Shown: one piece after another, positions 49,620 through 58,568 of the stretch
Position numbering within the stretch: position 1 is the stretch's first letter
Layout of the letters: each line of letters opens with the position of its first letter
Source of the DNA: Nannocystis punicea
Lineage (GTDB): Bacteria; Myxococcota_A; Polyangia; Nannocystales; Nannocystaceae
Reading direction: 5' to 3'
DNA: 64,000 nucleotides
Assembly (NCBI RefSeq): GCF_026965555.1
Contig: NZ_CP114040.1
Location: forward strand, 1,426,001-1,490,000
Translations under genes and position numbers: made by a program
The notes under the pieces: generated by a model
What the model was told of the DNA's origin: nothing
Databases searched by the model: none
The model's input: the letters and a program-made list of their open reading frames with translations, nothing else

Positions 49620-50903
49620 ATGCTTCAGAACCATCCTGAATGGATGCAGCGGTCGTTCGCGCTGCTGGTCGGTGGGGTGTGCATGTTCGGGGCGGCCGGC
49701 CCGGCGCGGGCGGCCGAGGAATCGCTGGACGTCGGGGTGCGCTACTCGATCCTCGACGAAGACGGCGATGCCTCGCGGACGCTCGAAGGAGAGGCGCTCG
49801 CGCGCTTCGTCAACCGGGCGCGTTGTGAGTGCGGGACGCCGATCCAGGCGGAGTTTCAGGCGACCGGCGGGGTGGGTGAGGTGGCGCGGACGATCCTCGG
49901 CTTCGTCGGCAGCCGCTGTGCCGATCGGGAGGCCGCAGAGGGGCGCAACGGGCTGTGTGCGCTGCTGGCGGAGGAGCCGGCGGCGGCCCTCCGGGACGGA
50001 TTCGCGGCGCTGTTTCACCCGGCGTTCCTGGGCAGCCACGTCGATTCGGCCGGGCGCGACGTCGGCTCGCCGTACACCGCGCTGGCGCGCGGCTGCGAGG
50101 GCGAGGGGGACGGCGGGGCGTGGCTGTGCGACCCGGAGGCCAACGGGGTCGCCGGCTGTCAGGAGGATGACTTCGTGGTCGCGCCCGAATCGGCGCGGGG
50201 CCTGTTGCATTACGACTTCGAGCCGCCGTACGAGCTGCCGTACGACCTGCGAGCCGAGTCGCGGGCGGGCGGCGTGCTCCTGAGCTGGAGCTCGCCCGAT
50301 TCGCCGGACATCGCCGGGTTCAGGGTGCTGTGCGAGACGGACTGGCAATATTCGGCGGAGCTCGACGTGCCGGCGCCGGCGCGCGACGGGGTCCCGGACG
50401 GGACAACTTACTACACTGCGGGCAGCGTGTGCGGCGGCGAGCCCTTGACGGTGGTCAAGGTCGAGGACGACGGGACGCCCCGCTTCTGCGGCGACGGCCG
50501 GGTCGACGCGGGCGAGGAGTGCGACGACGGCGATCAGAACTCCGACGAGGGGCTGTGCGGGGCGGACTGTCAGCTGTGCGTGAGCCGGGAGATGCAGCAG
50601 CTCGACTGGAGCCGGGTTTGCAGCGGGTTCATCCCGCCCGACCAGACGTCGGTGTTCATCGAGGGGCTCGGGCCGGGCTCGGACTACGTGTTCGCGCTGG
50701 TCGCCCACGACGCGGCCGGCAACGCGCGCGCGCTGGGGCAGCTCGCCACGATCGCGTGGGACGAGGACGAGACCGACGACTTCGACGACGCCGACGGCTT
50801 CCTCGGGCTGTGTAGCGTGAGTCCGGAGGGACAGGGCGCATGGGGCATGTCCTTGTGGACATGTTTCGCCCTGGCGTGGGCGCGCCGGCGCCGGCGCGCG
50901 TAG
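49620..50903 (+). CDS. Secreted protein with FnIII-like, DUF4215 and MYXO-CTERM-like tail
   Basis: The product has about 427 residues. The signal peptide 'RSFALLVGGVCMFGAAGPA' is cleaved near 'ARA'; the start may be 49620 or 49644. A region of about 150 residues with Cys and acidic groups precedes a fibronectin-III-like segment ('VLLSWSSPDSPDIAGFRVLC', 'GSDYVFALVAHDAAGN') interrupted by one DUF4215 repeat ('CGDGRVDAGEECDDGD'). The tail is 'GMSLWTCFALAW' and ARRRRRA: a MYXO-CTERM-like helix and Arg cluster, but without the usual GCGC. Most of that tail is encoded by a GGACATG hairpin (50833-50872), suggesting that the element has reshaped the sorting signal. Confidence 0.8.
   Translation: MLQNHPEWMQRSFALLVGGVCMFGAAGPARAAEESLDVGVRYSILDEDGDASRTLEGEALARFVNRARCECGTPIQAEFQATGGVGEVARTILGFVGSRCADREAAEGRNGLCALLAEEPAAALRDGFAALFHPAFLGSHVDSAGRDVGSPYTALARGCEGEGDGGAWLCDPEANGVAGCQEDDFVVAPESARGLLHYDFEPPYELPYDLRAESRAGGVLLSWSSPDSPDIAGFRVLCETDWQYSAELDVPAPARDGVPDGTTYYTAGSVCGGEPLTVVKVEDDGTPRFCGDGRVDAGEECDDGDQNSDEGLCGADCQLCVSREMQQLDWSRVCSGFIPPDQTSVFIEGLGPGSDYVFALVAHDAAGNARALGQLATIAWDEDETDDFDDADGFLGLCSVSPEGQGAWGMSLWTCFALAWARRRRRA
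50833..50872. repeat. Long GGACATG hairpin in the 3' end of a CDS
   Basis: CATGTCC-TTGT-GGACATG (50846-50863) forms the inner stem and AGGGCG/CGCCCT (50833-50838, 50867-50872) the outer stem. It ends 31 bp before the end of the plus-strand gene and 36 bp before the stop of the convergent beta-lactamase gene, the same relation to gene ends as the intergenic copies. A second small hairpin, GTCC..GGAC, lies just upstream (50821-50832). Confidence 0.6.
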
Positions 50904-50907
50904 GCGA

Positions 50908-52053
50908 TCAATCGCGGGCGGCGAGGTGCTGCGCGATTCGGTCGGCGAGCTCGACCAGGCGGGTCTGGGACTGGGGGTCCGACTCGTTGGCGAGCAGCAC
51001 CAGGCCGAGCTCGCGCGCGGGGTGGAGGACGAGGTAGCTGCTGAAGCCGAAGGTCCCGCCGGTGTGCCAGATCGTCGGCGCACCGGCGGCGCCGCGGTCG
51101 ATGTGCCAGCTCAGGCCGATGGCGTCGCCCTCGGCCTCGACTGTGACGCGGTGGCCGAGCGCGACCTCCTCGCGGGTCTCGTCGAGCTGGAAAGCGACGT
51201 ACTTCAGCATGTCCGCGCTGGTCGAGGTCAGGCCGCCGGCGAGCTTGAGGTCCTGCATGTCCACATACGGCATTTCGCGGCCCGAGGCGTCGTAGCCGCG
51301 GGCCAGCGAGGCGGGCGGCTGGCCGGCGTGAAACGCGGTGCGGTCCATGGCCAGCGGGCCCAGGATGAATTCTGCGAGCAACGCCTCGTAGGGGCGCCCG
51401 TAGACGCGCTCGAGGATGAATGACAGCAGCTGGGCGGAGACGTTGGAGTGGCGGGGGCGGCTGCCGGGCGCGGCGGCGAGGCGGACCTGGTGGAGATCGC
51501 GGTAGAAGTCGGCGCGGCTGTAATCGCGGTGCACGGCGAGGAGCGCGGCGGGGATCTCCTCCGGCTTCAGGTCGGCGAACAGCTCGGGTCGATCGGGCAG
51601 CCAGTTGGGCAGCTCGGCGGTGAGGTTGGCGAGGTGCACGACGCGGATCGGCTGGCCCGCGAATTCGAGGTCGGGGTAGGGCTCGGGCAAGAAGCGGCGG
51701 ATGTCGTCGTCGAGCTGCAGCCGCTGCTCGAGCACTGCCCGCGCGAGCAGGGCGCTGGCGAAGGTCTTGGTGAGCGAGCCGATCTCGTAGACGGTCTGCG
51801 GCGTCGGCGGTGCGCCGGTCGCCCGGTTCATCACGCCGAAGTCGTAGCACTCGGCCGCGCCGGCGCGCTGGATGCCGATCGACACCCCGACCGCCGGCGC
51901 CGATTGCACGAAGGCTGCGCCCAGCGCCCTGATCTCCGGGTCGGTGCCGATCGGGCAGGCGCTCGCGGGAGCGTCGGGCGAGCGCGGCGGAGGGCCGCCC
52001 CGGTTGCAGGCGAGGAGCGACAGGAGGGCGGCCGCGAGGAGAGCGAGGCGCAT
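50908..52053 (-). CDS. Serine beta-lactamase / D-Ala carboxypeptidase-like lipoprotein
   Basis: The product has 381 residues. The signal region 'LLSLLACNRG' is a lipobox. The penicillin-binding fold is shown by S93-L-T-K96 in 'IGSLTKTF', H330-T-G-G ('WHTGGTFGFSSY') as the third motif, and 'RHSN' (202-204) in place of the usual YxN second motif. The general-base Tyr is thus replaced by His, as in some class C-like esterases and peptidases. Likely acts in the periplasm or at the surface on peptides or esters; true beta-lactam hydrolysis is uncertain. Convergent with the previous gene, 4 bp apart. Confidence 0.87.
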   Translation of the reverse strand: MRLALLAAALLSLLACNRGGPPPRSPDAPASACPIGTDPEIRALGAAFVQSAPAVGVSIGIQRAGAAECYDFGVMNRATGAPPTPQTVYEIGSLTKTFASALLARAVLEQRLQLDDDIRRFLPEPYPDLEFAGQPIRVVHLANLTAELPNWLPDRPELFADLKPEEIPAALLAVHRDYSRADFYRDLHQVRLAAAPGSRPRHSNVSAQLLSFILERVYGRPYEALLAEFILGPLAMDRTAFHAGQPPASLARGYDASGREMPYVDMQDLKLAGGLTSTSADMLKYVAFQLDETREEVALGHRVTVEAEGDAIGLSWHIDRGAAGAPTIWHTGGTFGFSSYLVLHPARELGLVLLANESDPQSQTRLVELADRIAQHLAARD

Positions 52054-52154
52054 GCGCGGCGCGGTTCTACACCACGCGGCCGGCGGCCGTCAGCGCCGCG
52101 GTGGCCGCGGGTTCGACCGCGCCGCGGCGGCGCGGACGAGGGACGGGGCCGGCG

Positions 52155-52901
52155 TCAATCCTCGGTGAGGCGGCGGCCGGCTTCGCTGGCGGCGTAGACC
52201 TCGACGCGGGCCGATTGCAGCAGGCCGTCGGGGACGAGGCCCATCGCCGAGGTGCCCGGGTGGAACTCGAAGTCGTTCTCGTCGACCTCGAGGCGCTCGC
52301 GCAGGTGGACGGTGGCGAGCAGGTGCCAGGTGTCGCCGAGCGCCTCGGCCTGGAGCTCGAGCCGCAGGATCGCCCGCTTCTTGCCGACCGCGAGCTCGAG
52401 GCGCTGGCGTCGATCGGCGCCGGGGGGAGAGGCGTGCTGCGGGACGAGGCGGAGATAGACGCGGCCGATGTCCTCGAGGCGATACGGCAGGATCGTATGA
52501 TAGGAGTTGTCGAGGAAGTCGCCGGTGTCGGTGGCGAGCGCGGCGATCGGCATGCGCATCAGCGAGGTCGAGGTGGCGAACGAGAGGTCCTGGTCGCCGG
52601 GCAGGAGGCGCAGGGTGACCTCGTCGTTGCCGCGGAGGCGCAGCGCCACGCCGAGCAGGTCCGGGCGGCGGCGCCCCTGCGGCCAGCGCCAAAGGGCCCC
52701 GGACAGGCGCACGAGCGCGGTCCCGGCCATCCGCTTGGCCAGCGGCTTGAGGGCGTCGTGTTGCGCGGCGGGATCGACGTCGGCCCGGTAGATCACCCCG
52801 TCGGGGTGCACGATCCGGTCGCGGCGCAGCGCGCTGGCGACGAACGCGGCTGGGGCCATCGCCACGCCGAGGACTCGACCGATGTAATTCTGGATGCTCA
52901 T
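52155..52901 (-). CDS. Hypothetical protein, possibly catalase-barrel-like
   Basis: The product has 248 residues, no signal peptide. The series 'HPDGVIYRADVDPAA', 'GTALVRLSGALWRWPQGRRRPDLLGVALRL' and 'DLSFATS' is reminiscent of the N-terminal half of catalase-related proteins, but the haem-binding Tyr region is not evident, so I do not claim that activity. The C-terminal half has strong beta strands ('ELAVGKKRAILRLELQAE'). GGAGGAAG lies just before the ATG at 52901, which supports this start. It lies 101 bp upstream of the beta-lactamase gene on the same strand. Confidence 0.7.
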   Translation of the reverse strand: MSIQNYIGRVLGVAMAPAAFVASALRRDRIVHPDGVIYRADVDPAAQHDALKPLAKRMAGTALVRLSGALWRWPQGRRRPDLLGVALRLRGNDEVTLRLLPGDQDLSFATSTSLMRMPIAALATDTGDFLDNSYHTILPYRLEDIGRVYLRLVPQHASPPGADRRQRLELAVGKKRAILRLELQAEALGDTWHLLATVHLRERLEVDENDFEFHPGTSAMGLVPDGLLQSARVEVYAASEAGRRLTED

Positions 52902-53503
52902 GACTTCCTCCGGCGCATCATGATGAAGCGGCGATTCGGGCGCCCCCGAGCGCAGGATCGCCCTGAGGCTCGGTGGTGGGGAGAAACCCGGCCGATGGGG
53001 GAATGTTGCCTGTCGTTTTGATGCAGCGTCGGCCACCCGGACCCAGGTGCGTAGGCGCCGCAGGAGCGCGCGCAAGGGCCGCGCTCAAGAGCCGCGAATT
53101 CGCGCCGGGAGCTCGTCGGTGGCGACGCGGAGCGTGCTCGACGAAAACCGCTCCTCGAGTGCACGGGGTCGGGTGAATCGAGGGGGACGACGCCGACGAA
53201 TCGTGGGCCGCGGCGATCCGACGTCATGGCATTCGTGGGATTCGTGGCAGTCGCCCTGGAGCGCGACGAGGTGGCCGAGGATCGGTGAGATCGAGGGGCT
53301 CGGTGCGTCGACTGCGGGCGCGTGAGGCTCGGGGGCAGGAGGCGGCGCGTCGCGTCACGGTGCAACCTCGCGCAGAGCCGGAGATCGGGCCCGTAGACTG
53401 GCAGGCGGACCGAAGGTGACAGGGCAGGCGGCGTCGCCTATGCTGCGCAGGCCGGGCGGCAGTCTGCGCGCTCCGGCCTTACTCCTTGCCCTCACGAGCC
53501 GCC
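52902..53503. other. Divergent intergenic region, 602 bp
   Basis: No gene is supported here. The region contains the sequence ATTCGTGGGATTCGTGGCAG (53231-53250), in which ATTCGTGG occurs twice, followed by TCGCC. The part from 53240 to 53255 is a 16-bp exact inverted match to a repeat at 8795-8810. Promoters of both flanking genes must be here. Confidence 0.5.
53240..53255. repeat. Distant copy of the ATTCGTGGCAGTCGCC repeat
   Basis: Sixteen bases identical, in inverted orientation, to 8795-8810 in the 8.6-8.9 kb repeat cluster. A partial tandem copy (ATTCGTGG, 53231-53238) precedes it. A shorter match, ATTCGTGGCA, lies at 36021-36030 at the start of the GST gene. Confidence 0.55.
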
Positions 53504-54151
53504 ATGAAGTCCCTCGTTCCCCTGCTCTGTTGTCCCCTCGTCGCCTGCCAGATCGTGTCCGACCTCAAGCACGAGCGAGAGCCGGCGATCGTCACCTCGT
53601 CGCTGGCGATCGTCGCGGGGGGCGAGGCGCTCGAGTTCGACGCCGAGCGCGACGAGTGGGCCGCCGACCCGACCGCGTCGTGCGAGATGGACGGGACGGA
53701 CAATGAACATACTGGGGCGTTCAATCGCAGCTTCGCGTTCGCGATGGCGGCCAACGAGGGCGAGCCGCTGGCGTTCGGGGTGGCGATCGAGCTGGCCGAG
53801 TACGGGGTGTGGCAGGCCGACATCGGCCTGCACGCGCGCGGCAAGGACGGCTGGCGCCCGGCCGAGGGCTGCCTCCTGGAGCTGGGCGAGTGGGACTACG
53901 AGGCGCGGTTCTTCGAGTTCAGCGCCGACTGCACCTTCACCCTCGAGGGCGAGGAGGACATCGTGGTCAGCGGGGAGCTGCGCGCCGAGCGGTGCTTCGA
54001 CCGCGGCGCGGTGTCGATCGAGCTGGCCAAGTCGATCGTGGCCGACGGCAAGCAGGTCGCGCTCGAGCTCGGCAGGGCGCTCGTCGAAGACCCGGCGGGC
54101 TTCGCCAAGACGATCGCCCTGCTGCCGCTGTACGCGGCGGGCGCTCACTGA
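53504..54151 (+). CDS. Small lipoprotein, unknown
   Basis: The product has 215 residues. 'MKSLVPLLCCPLVACQ' is a signal peptide with lipobox LVAC. There is no Thr/Ser linker, unlike most lipoproteins in the window. The mature protein is acidic with beta-strand patterns ('SLAIVAGGEALEFDAE', 'FGVAIELAEYGVWQADIGLH') and ends in a helical stretch. Family not recognised. Convergent with the next gene; a hairpin fills the 62-bp gap. Confidence 0.78.
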   Translation: MKSLVPLLCCPLVACQIVSDLKHEREPAIVTSSLAIVAGGEALEFDAERDEWAADPTASCEMDGTDNEHTGAFNRSFAFAMAANEGEPLAFGVAIELAEYGVWQADIGLHARGKDGWRPAEGCLLELGEWDYEARFFEFSADCTFTLEGEEDIVVSGELRAERCFDRGAVSIELAKSIVADGKQVALELGRALVEDPAGFAKTIALLPLYAAGAH

Positions 54152-54165
54152 CGCCGTCGAGTTTG

Positions 54166-54193
54166 ATGTCCCCGAGGGCATGTCCACGGGGAC
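54166..54193. terminator. TGTCCCCG..CGGGGACA hairpin between convergent genes
   Basis: TGTCCCCG (54166-54173) pairs perfectly with CGGGGACA (54186-54193); the 12-base loop holds another GGCATGTCC. It lies 14 bp after the plus-strand stop and 20 bp before the minus-strand stop. The position strongly suggests a shared 3'-end structure. Confidence 0.55.
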
Positions 54194-54213
54194 AGGTTAA
54201 CAATACGGCGGCG

Positions 54214-55185
54214 TCACTGCGGGGCGCCGCACAGGCCGAGGCCATCGAGCAGGCAGGCCTCGTTGAACTCGGGGTTCCACTGCGGCCACGGGTTGCAGAC
54301 GGTGCCGGGCAGGGCGGCGTCGCAGGTGTCGGGACCGGCCTGGTCGCACACCGGGGCGCAGCAGAAGTCGCCGGCGCAGCTCGGCAGGAAGTCCTTGTGG
54401 ATGCACGCCGAACCCTGCTGACAGGCCGGCTCGGACATGCACGGCATCCCGGGCGGCACGCTGGCGTCGTTGGGGATGCAGAAGAAGTACGGGGCGTGCG
54501 TGAGGGTCCTGCACGAGGCACCGCCCAGGCACGCGGGCGCGCGGGGGTCGCAGAGGGCCTTGCAGGTGCCGTAGGTGTCGAGCGCGTCGACGAAGCACGG
54601 AGAGCAGGCGTCGGCGCAGGTCGCTGCGTCCGGCGTGCCCTCGCACAGCGCCAGGCACTGGCCGTCGCCGATCTGGCCGAGGCAAATCGCGCCCTTGTCG
54701 CAGGAATCGATCGGCTCGCCGGCGTCGCACGGGTCGCCGATTTGGTCGGGGTTTTGGACGATGTCGACGCAGCCGGGCCCGCGCGGGAGGGCGCCGGGCT
54801 GACACTTCTGTCCGGGAGGACAGGTGTCGTTCCAGGCGTCGCAGGCGGTCGGGGGCGGCAGATCGGGCATGGCGACGAAGTTGCCGGTGGCGTCGCCGGC
54901 GGTGGCGCCGGTGCTGCTCGGCAGGTCGTCGGTCGTCGGCGCGCCGGCGGTCGAGGTCGCGCCGGGAGCGGTCGTCGAGGTCGAGCCGGGCGGCTCTCCG
55001 GTGGTCGCTGTGCCGGTGGGCGCGGTCGAACTGGTCCGCGAGGTCGAGCCGTCGGGCTCTCCGGTGGCGTCGGTGCCGGTGGTGCTGCCCGCGGGCTGCT
55101 TGCACGCGAGCGACAGCGCCGCTGCCAGCAGCGCGAGCGAGGGCAGGAGGCGAGGGCCGGTGCTGCGAATGGACGGGGCGTGCAT
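54214..55185 (-). CDS. Cys-rich surface lipoprotein
   Basis: The product has 323 residues. The signal region ends 'AAALSLACKQ' (lipobox), followed by a Thr/Gly/Ser/Pro linker of about 90 residues, then a domain with more than twenty Cys in short knots ('TCPPGQKC', 'GDPCDAGEPIDSC', 'ACSPCF', 'GDFCCAPVC'). The pattern is typical of disulfide-rich myxobacterial surface proteins of unknown role. ATG 55185 chosen for the signal peptide. A CTGTCC..GGACAG hairpin (54808-54823) lies in its 'CPPGQ' codons. Confidence 0.82.
   Translation of the reverse strand: MHAPSIRSTGPRLLPSLALLAAALSLACKQPAGSTTGTDATGEPDGSTSRTSSTAPTGTATTGEPPGSTSTTAPGATSTAGAPTTDDLPSSTGATAGDATGNFVAMPDLPPPTACDAWNDTCPPGQKCQPGALPRGPGCVDIVQNPDQIGDPCDAGEPIDSCDKGAICLGQIGDGQCLALCEGTPDAATCADACSPCFVDALDTYGTCKALCDPRAPACLGGASCRTLTHAPYFFCIPNDASVPPGMPCMSEPACQQGSACIHKDFLPSCAGDFCCAPVCDQAGPDTCDAALPGTVCNPWPQWNPEFNEACLLDGLGLCGAPQ
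54808..54823. repeat. CTGTCC-GGGA-GGACAG hairpin in a CDS
   Basis: A perfect 6-bp stem with a tetraloop, extended by ACAC/GTGT pairing outside it. Read on the minus strand it encodes 'CPPGQK'. It matches the TGTCC-N4-GGACA form seen elsewhere. Confidence 0.5.
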
Positions 55186-55490
55186 CGGAGGTTCTCCATC
55201 GGACGGGGAAGCCGGCCGGGATCGAGGTCGAGGCAGCGACGGTACCCGGGTCGTGCGACTCGGATTCCCGGACGGAATATCCACGCCGCGAGCAGGACGA
55301 TCCACCTGAGACCGCCGCTTCGTGGGTGCGGGTGCGCAGAAGACCTGACCTGAAGTGCAGGTCGCTGGCGACCGCCGGAGGGGCGCCGTGCCAGGTGAAT
55401 AAGCGGCGCTGTCCGTTGCGCTCGGCGATGGGGGATCGTCAGGATCTTTCTCGGTGACGTCATTGCCGGGCGGCCAATGGCAGGAGTGTG
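55186..55490. other. Intergenic region with CCTGAAGTGCAGG element
   Basis: A 305-bp gap between two minus-strand genes. It contains GACCTG..CAGGTC (55342-55363) with the sequence CCTGAAGTGCAGGT, which also occurs at 12909-12925 inside the RNA-repair gene. No gene is supported. It must hold the promoter of the Cys-rich lipoprotein gene. Confidence 0.45.
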
Positions 55491-56288
55491 TCACCCGGGA
55501 TCGCGGTCGAGCGCGGCATTGGGGAACATCCTCCGCAGCTCGGCCTCGGTCGCGTCGAAGCGGGAGAGGTGGGCGTCGAGCCGCCGCAGCGAGGGCATGA
55601 CGACGTCGTGCGGCATGGCGATCGCGCGGCCGAAGGACGTCAGGGTCAGCGCTTCGAGGGCGTGCAGACCGGCGATTTCGGCGGGCAGGCGGTCGAACAC
55701 GACGTCCGGCCACGAGGCGTTGTCGGGCTCGCCGAGCGTCAGCGAGGTCAGGGCCGGCAGGTCGGCGAGGAGCAGGAACAGCGCCGCGAGCGGCTGCTCG
55801 AAGCGCGGCCGGAAGTGGGCAGGGCGCTCCCAATCGTGGACGTAGAGGTGGCGCAGCAGGAGGGTCAGCTCGCGCAGCTCCTGCAGCTCGCGCAGGCAAT
55901 CCGGCAGGCCGCACAAATGGTGCGAGTCGACGTGCAGGGCGCGCAGGCGCGTCAGCGCGGCGAGGCTGCGCGGCAGGGACGCCAGGTGGAACAGCTCGAG
56001 CCGGAGGCTGCGCAGGCGCGTGAGCTCGGAGATCGCGGCGGGCAGGCCCGGGAGCGTGTCGTCGACGAGGTCGAGCTGCTGCAGGCCGCGGAGCTCGGCG
56101 AGGGCCGGCGGCAGGGCGCGCACTCGCGAGCGCAGGCGCAGCGACTTGAGGCCCCGGGCGTCGCGCAGGCGGGCGAGCGCCGCGGCGAGCTCGTCGGGCT
56201 CGACGGCCTCGGCGCGCAGCTCGAGCGCCGGGAGGTCGCGCAGCGCCGCGAGCTCGAGGGATTCGTGGGCGAGGTCGACGACGTGCAT
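55491..56288 (-). CDS. Leucine-rich-repeat protein
   Basis: The product has 265 residues and is cytoplasmic (no signal peptide). Roughly seven LRR units of about 23 residues are visible ('LKSLRLRSRVRALPPALAEL', 'LQQLDLVDDTLPGLPAAISE', 'LRSLRLELFHLASLPRSLAA', 'LRALHVDSHHLCGLPDCLRE'), a bacterial LPX-type solenoid. It probably mediates protein-protein contacts. The ATG at 56288 starts just before the first strand. It lies 80 bp after the frameshifted TPR gene and may be the last member of the kinase transcript. Confidence 0.87.
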   Translation of the reverse strand: MHVVDLAHESLELAALRDLPALELRAEAVEPDELAAALARLRDARGLKSLRLRSRVRALPPALAELRGLQQLDLVDDTLPGLPAAISELTRLRSLRLELFHLASLPRSLAALTRLRALHVDSHHLCGLPDCLRELQELRELTLLLRHLYVHDWERPAHFRPRFEQPLAALFLLLADLPALTSLTLGEPDNASWPDVVFDRLPAEIAGLHALEALTLTSFGRAIAMPHDVVMPSLRRLDAHLSRFDATEAELRRMFPNAALDRDPG

Positions 56289-56368
56289 CGAGGCGATGGT
56301 ACCTCGAGCGGCCCGGGATCTCGCTGTCGCGGCCGCATCATGGCAGCCACCGGAATGGCGACAGTCGC

Positions 56369-57087
56369 TCAGAAGCGGCCGCGGACGACCAGGCCTGCGC
56401 CCTGTCCCGAGAGCCAGGCGCCGAGCGGCGGCTCGCGTCGACGGACGGCGCGGTAGCGGAGGGCGGCGCCGACGAGCAGGGCGGCGCCGACGAACGCGGC
56501 CGAGCCGGCGGCCCACTGCAGCGCGACTGTCTGGCCCCGGCGCTGGTGATATTCGCTGTGCAGGTCCTGCCGCGCGGCGTCCTGGTGGGCCCAGCCTGCC
56601 GCGCCGGCGAGGGCGCCGGCAGCGACGACGCTGGCGACCCCGAGGCCGAGCAGCACCCCGCCGGCCGCGTCGCGGTGCCACGGCGGTCGCCCGGGCGGTA
56701 CGCTCGGCGCGGGCTCTGGCGCGGGCTCTGGCGCGGGTTCGGTTCGGGAGGCGTGCACGCGGCGATCCCGTCGCGCGCCTGACGGGTCGCGGCCTCGGAC
56801 GGGTTGGTGGCGATGAACTCGCGGTACAGCGACGCTGCGGCCTGGCACTCGTCGAGCTGGCGGCGCACCTCGGCGCGGATGAACAGCAGCTCGGGGTGCG
56901 GCTCGATGGCGTAGGCGGCGTCGAGCTCGGCGGCGGCGCTGCGCAGGTGGCCCTTGCTGGCGTAGCGGCCCGCGAGGTCGTAGTGGGCTCGCGCGGCCCG
57001 ATCGACGAGGAACGGCTCGTCGCCGGCGCGCGCGCGACACGGGGCGGACGCGAGCGCCACGACGAGTCCGGCCGCGAGGCAGCGCAT
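56369..57087 (-). pseudogene. TPR-helix membrane protein gene with a single frameshift
   Basis: Two frames together make one sensible protein. From ATG 57087: a signal peptide ('MRCLAAGLVVALASAPCRA') and TPR-like helices ('AAAELDAAYAIEPHPELLFI'), to about 56741. From about 56740 to 56369, in the next frame: a Pro/Ala/Glu linker (EPAPEPAPEPAPS), two hydrophobic helices ('GGVLLGLGVASVVAAGALAG', 'FVGAALLVGAALRY') and a short end. Adding one base near 56740 would fuse them. The break is in a repeat of GGCTCTGGCGCGG units, a plausible slippage site. It may be a real mutation or a sequencing error. It lies 10 bp after the kinase gene. Confidence 0.75.
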
Positions 57088-57097
57088 CGGGATTCGA

Positions 57098-58459
<1,362 letters not shown>

Positions 58460-58568
58460 CGTGTACTTGCCCGCGATGTGCCCGCTGGTCGTGAATGGAG
58501 GTTACCCGAAAACGCGGCGCCCCGGTCGCCTTGCGCGGCGCGGGGCGATGGGCGATCATGCCGGTCGC

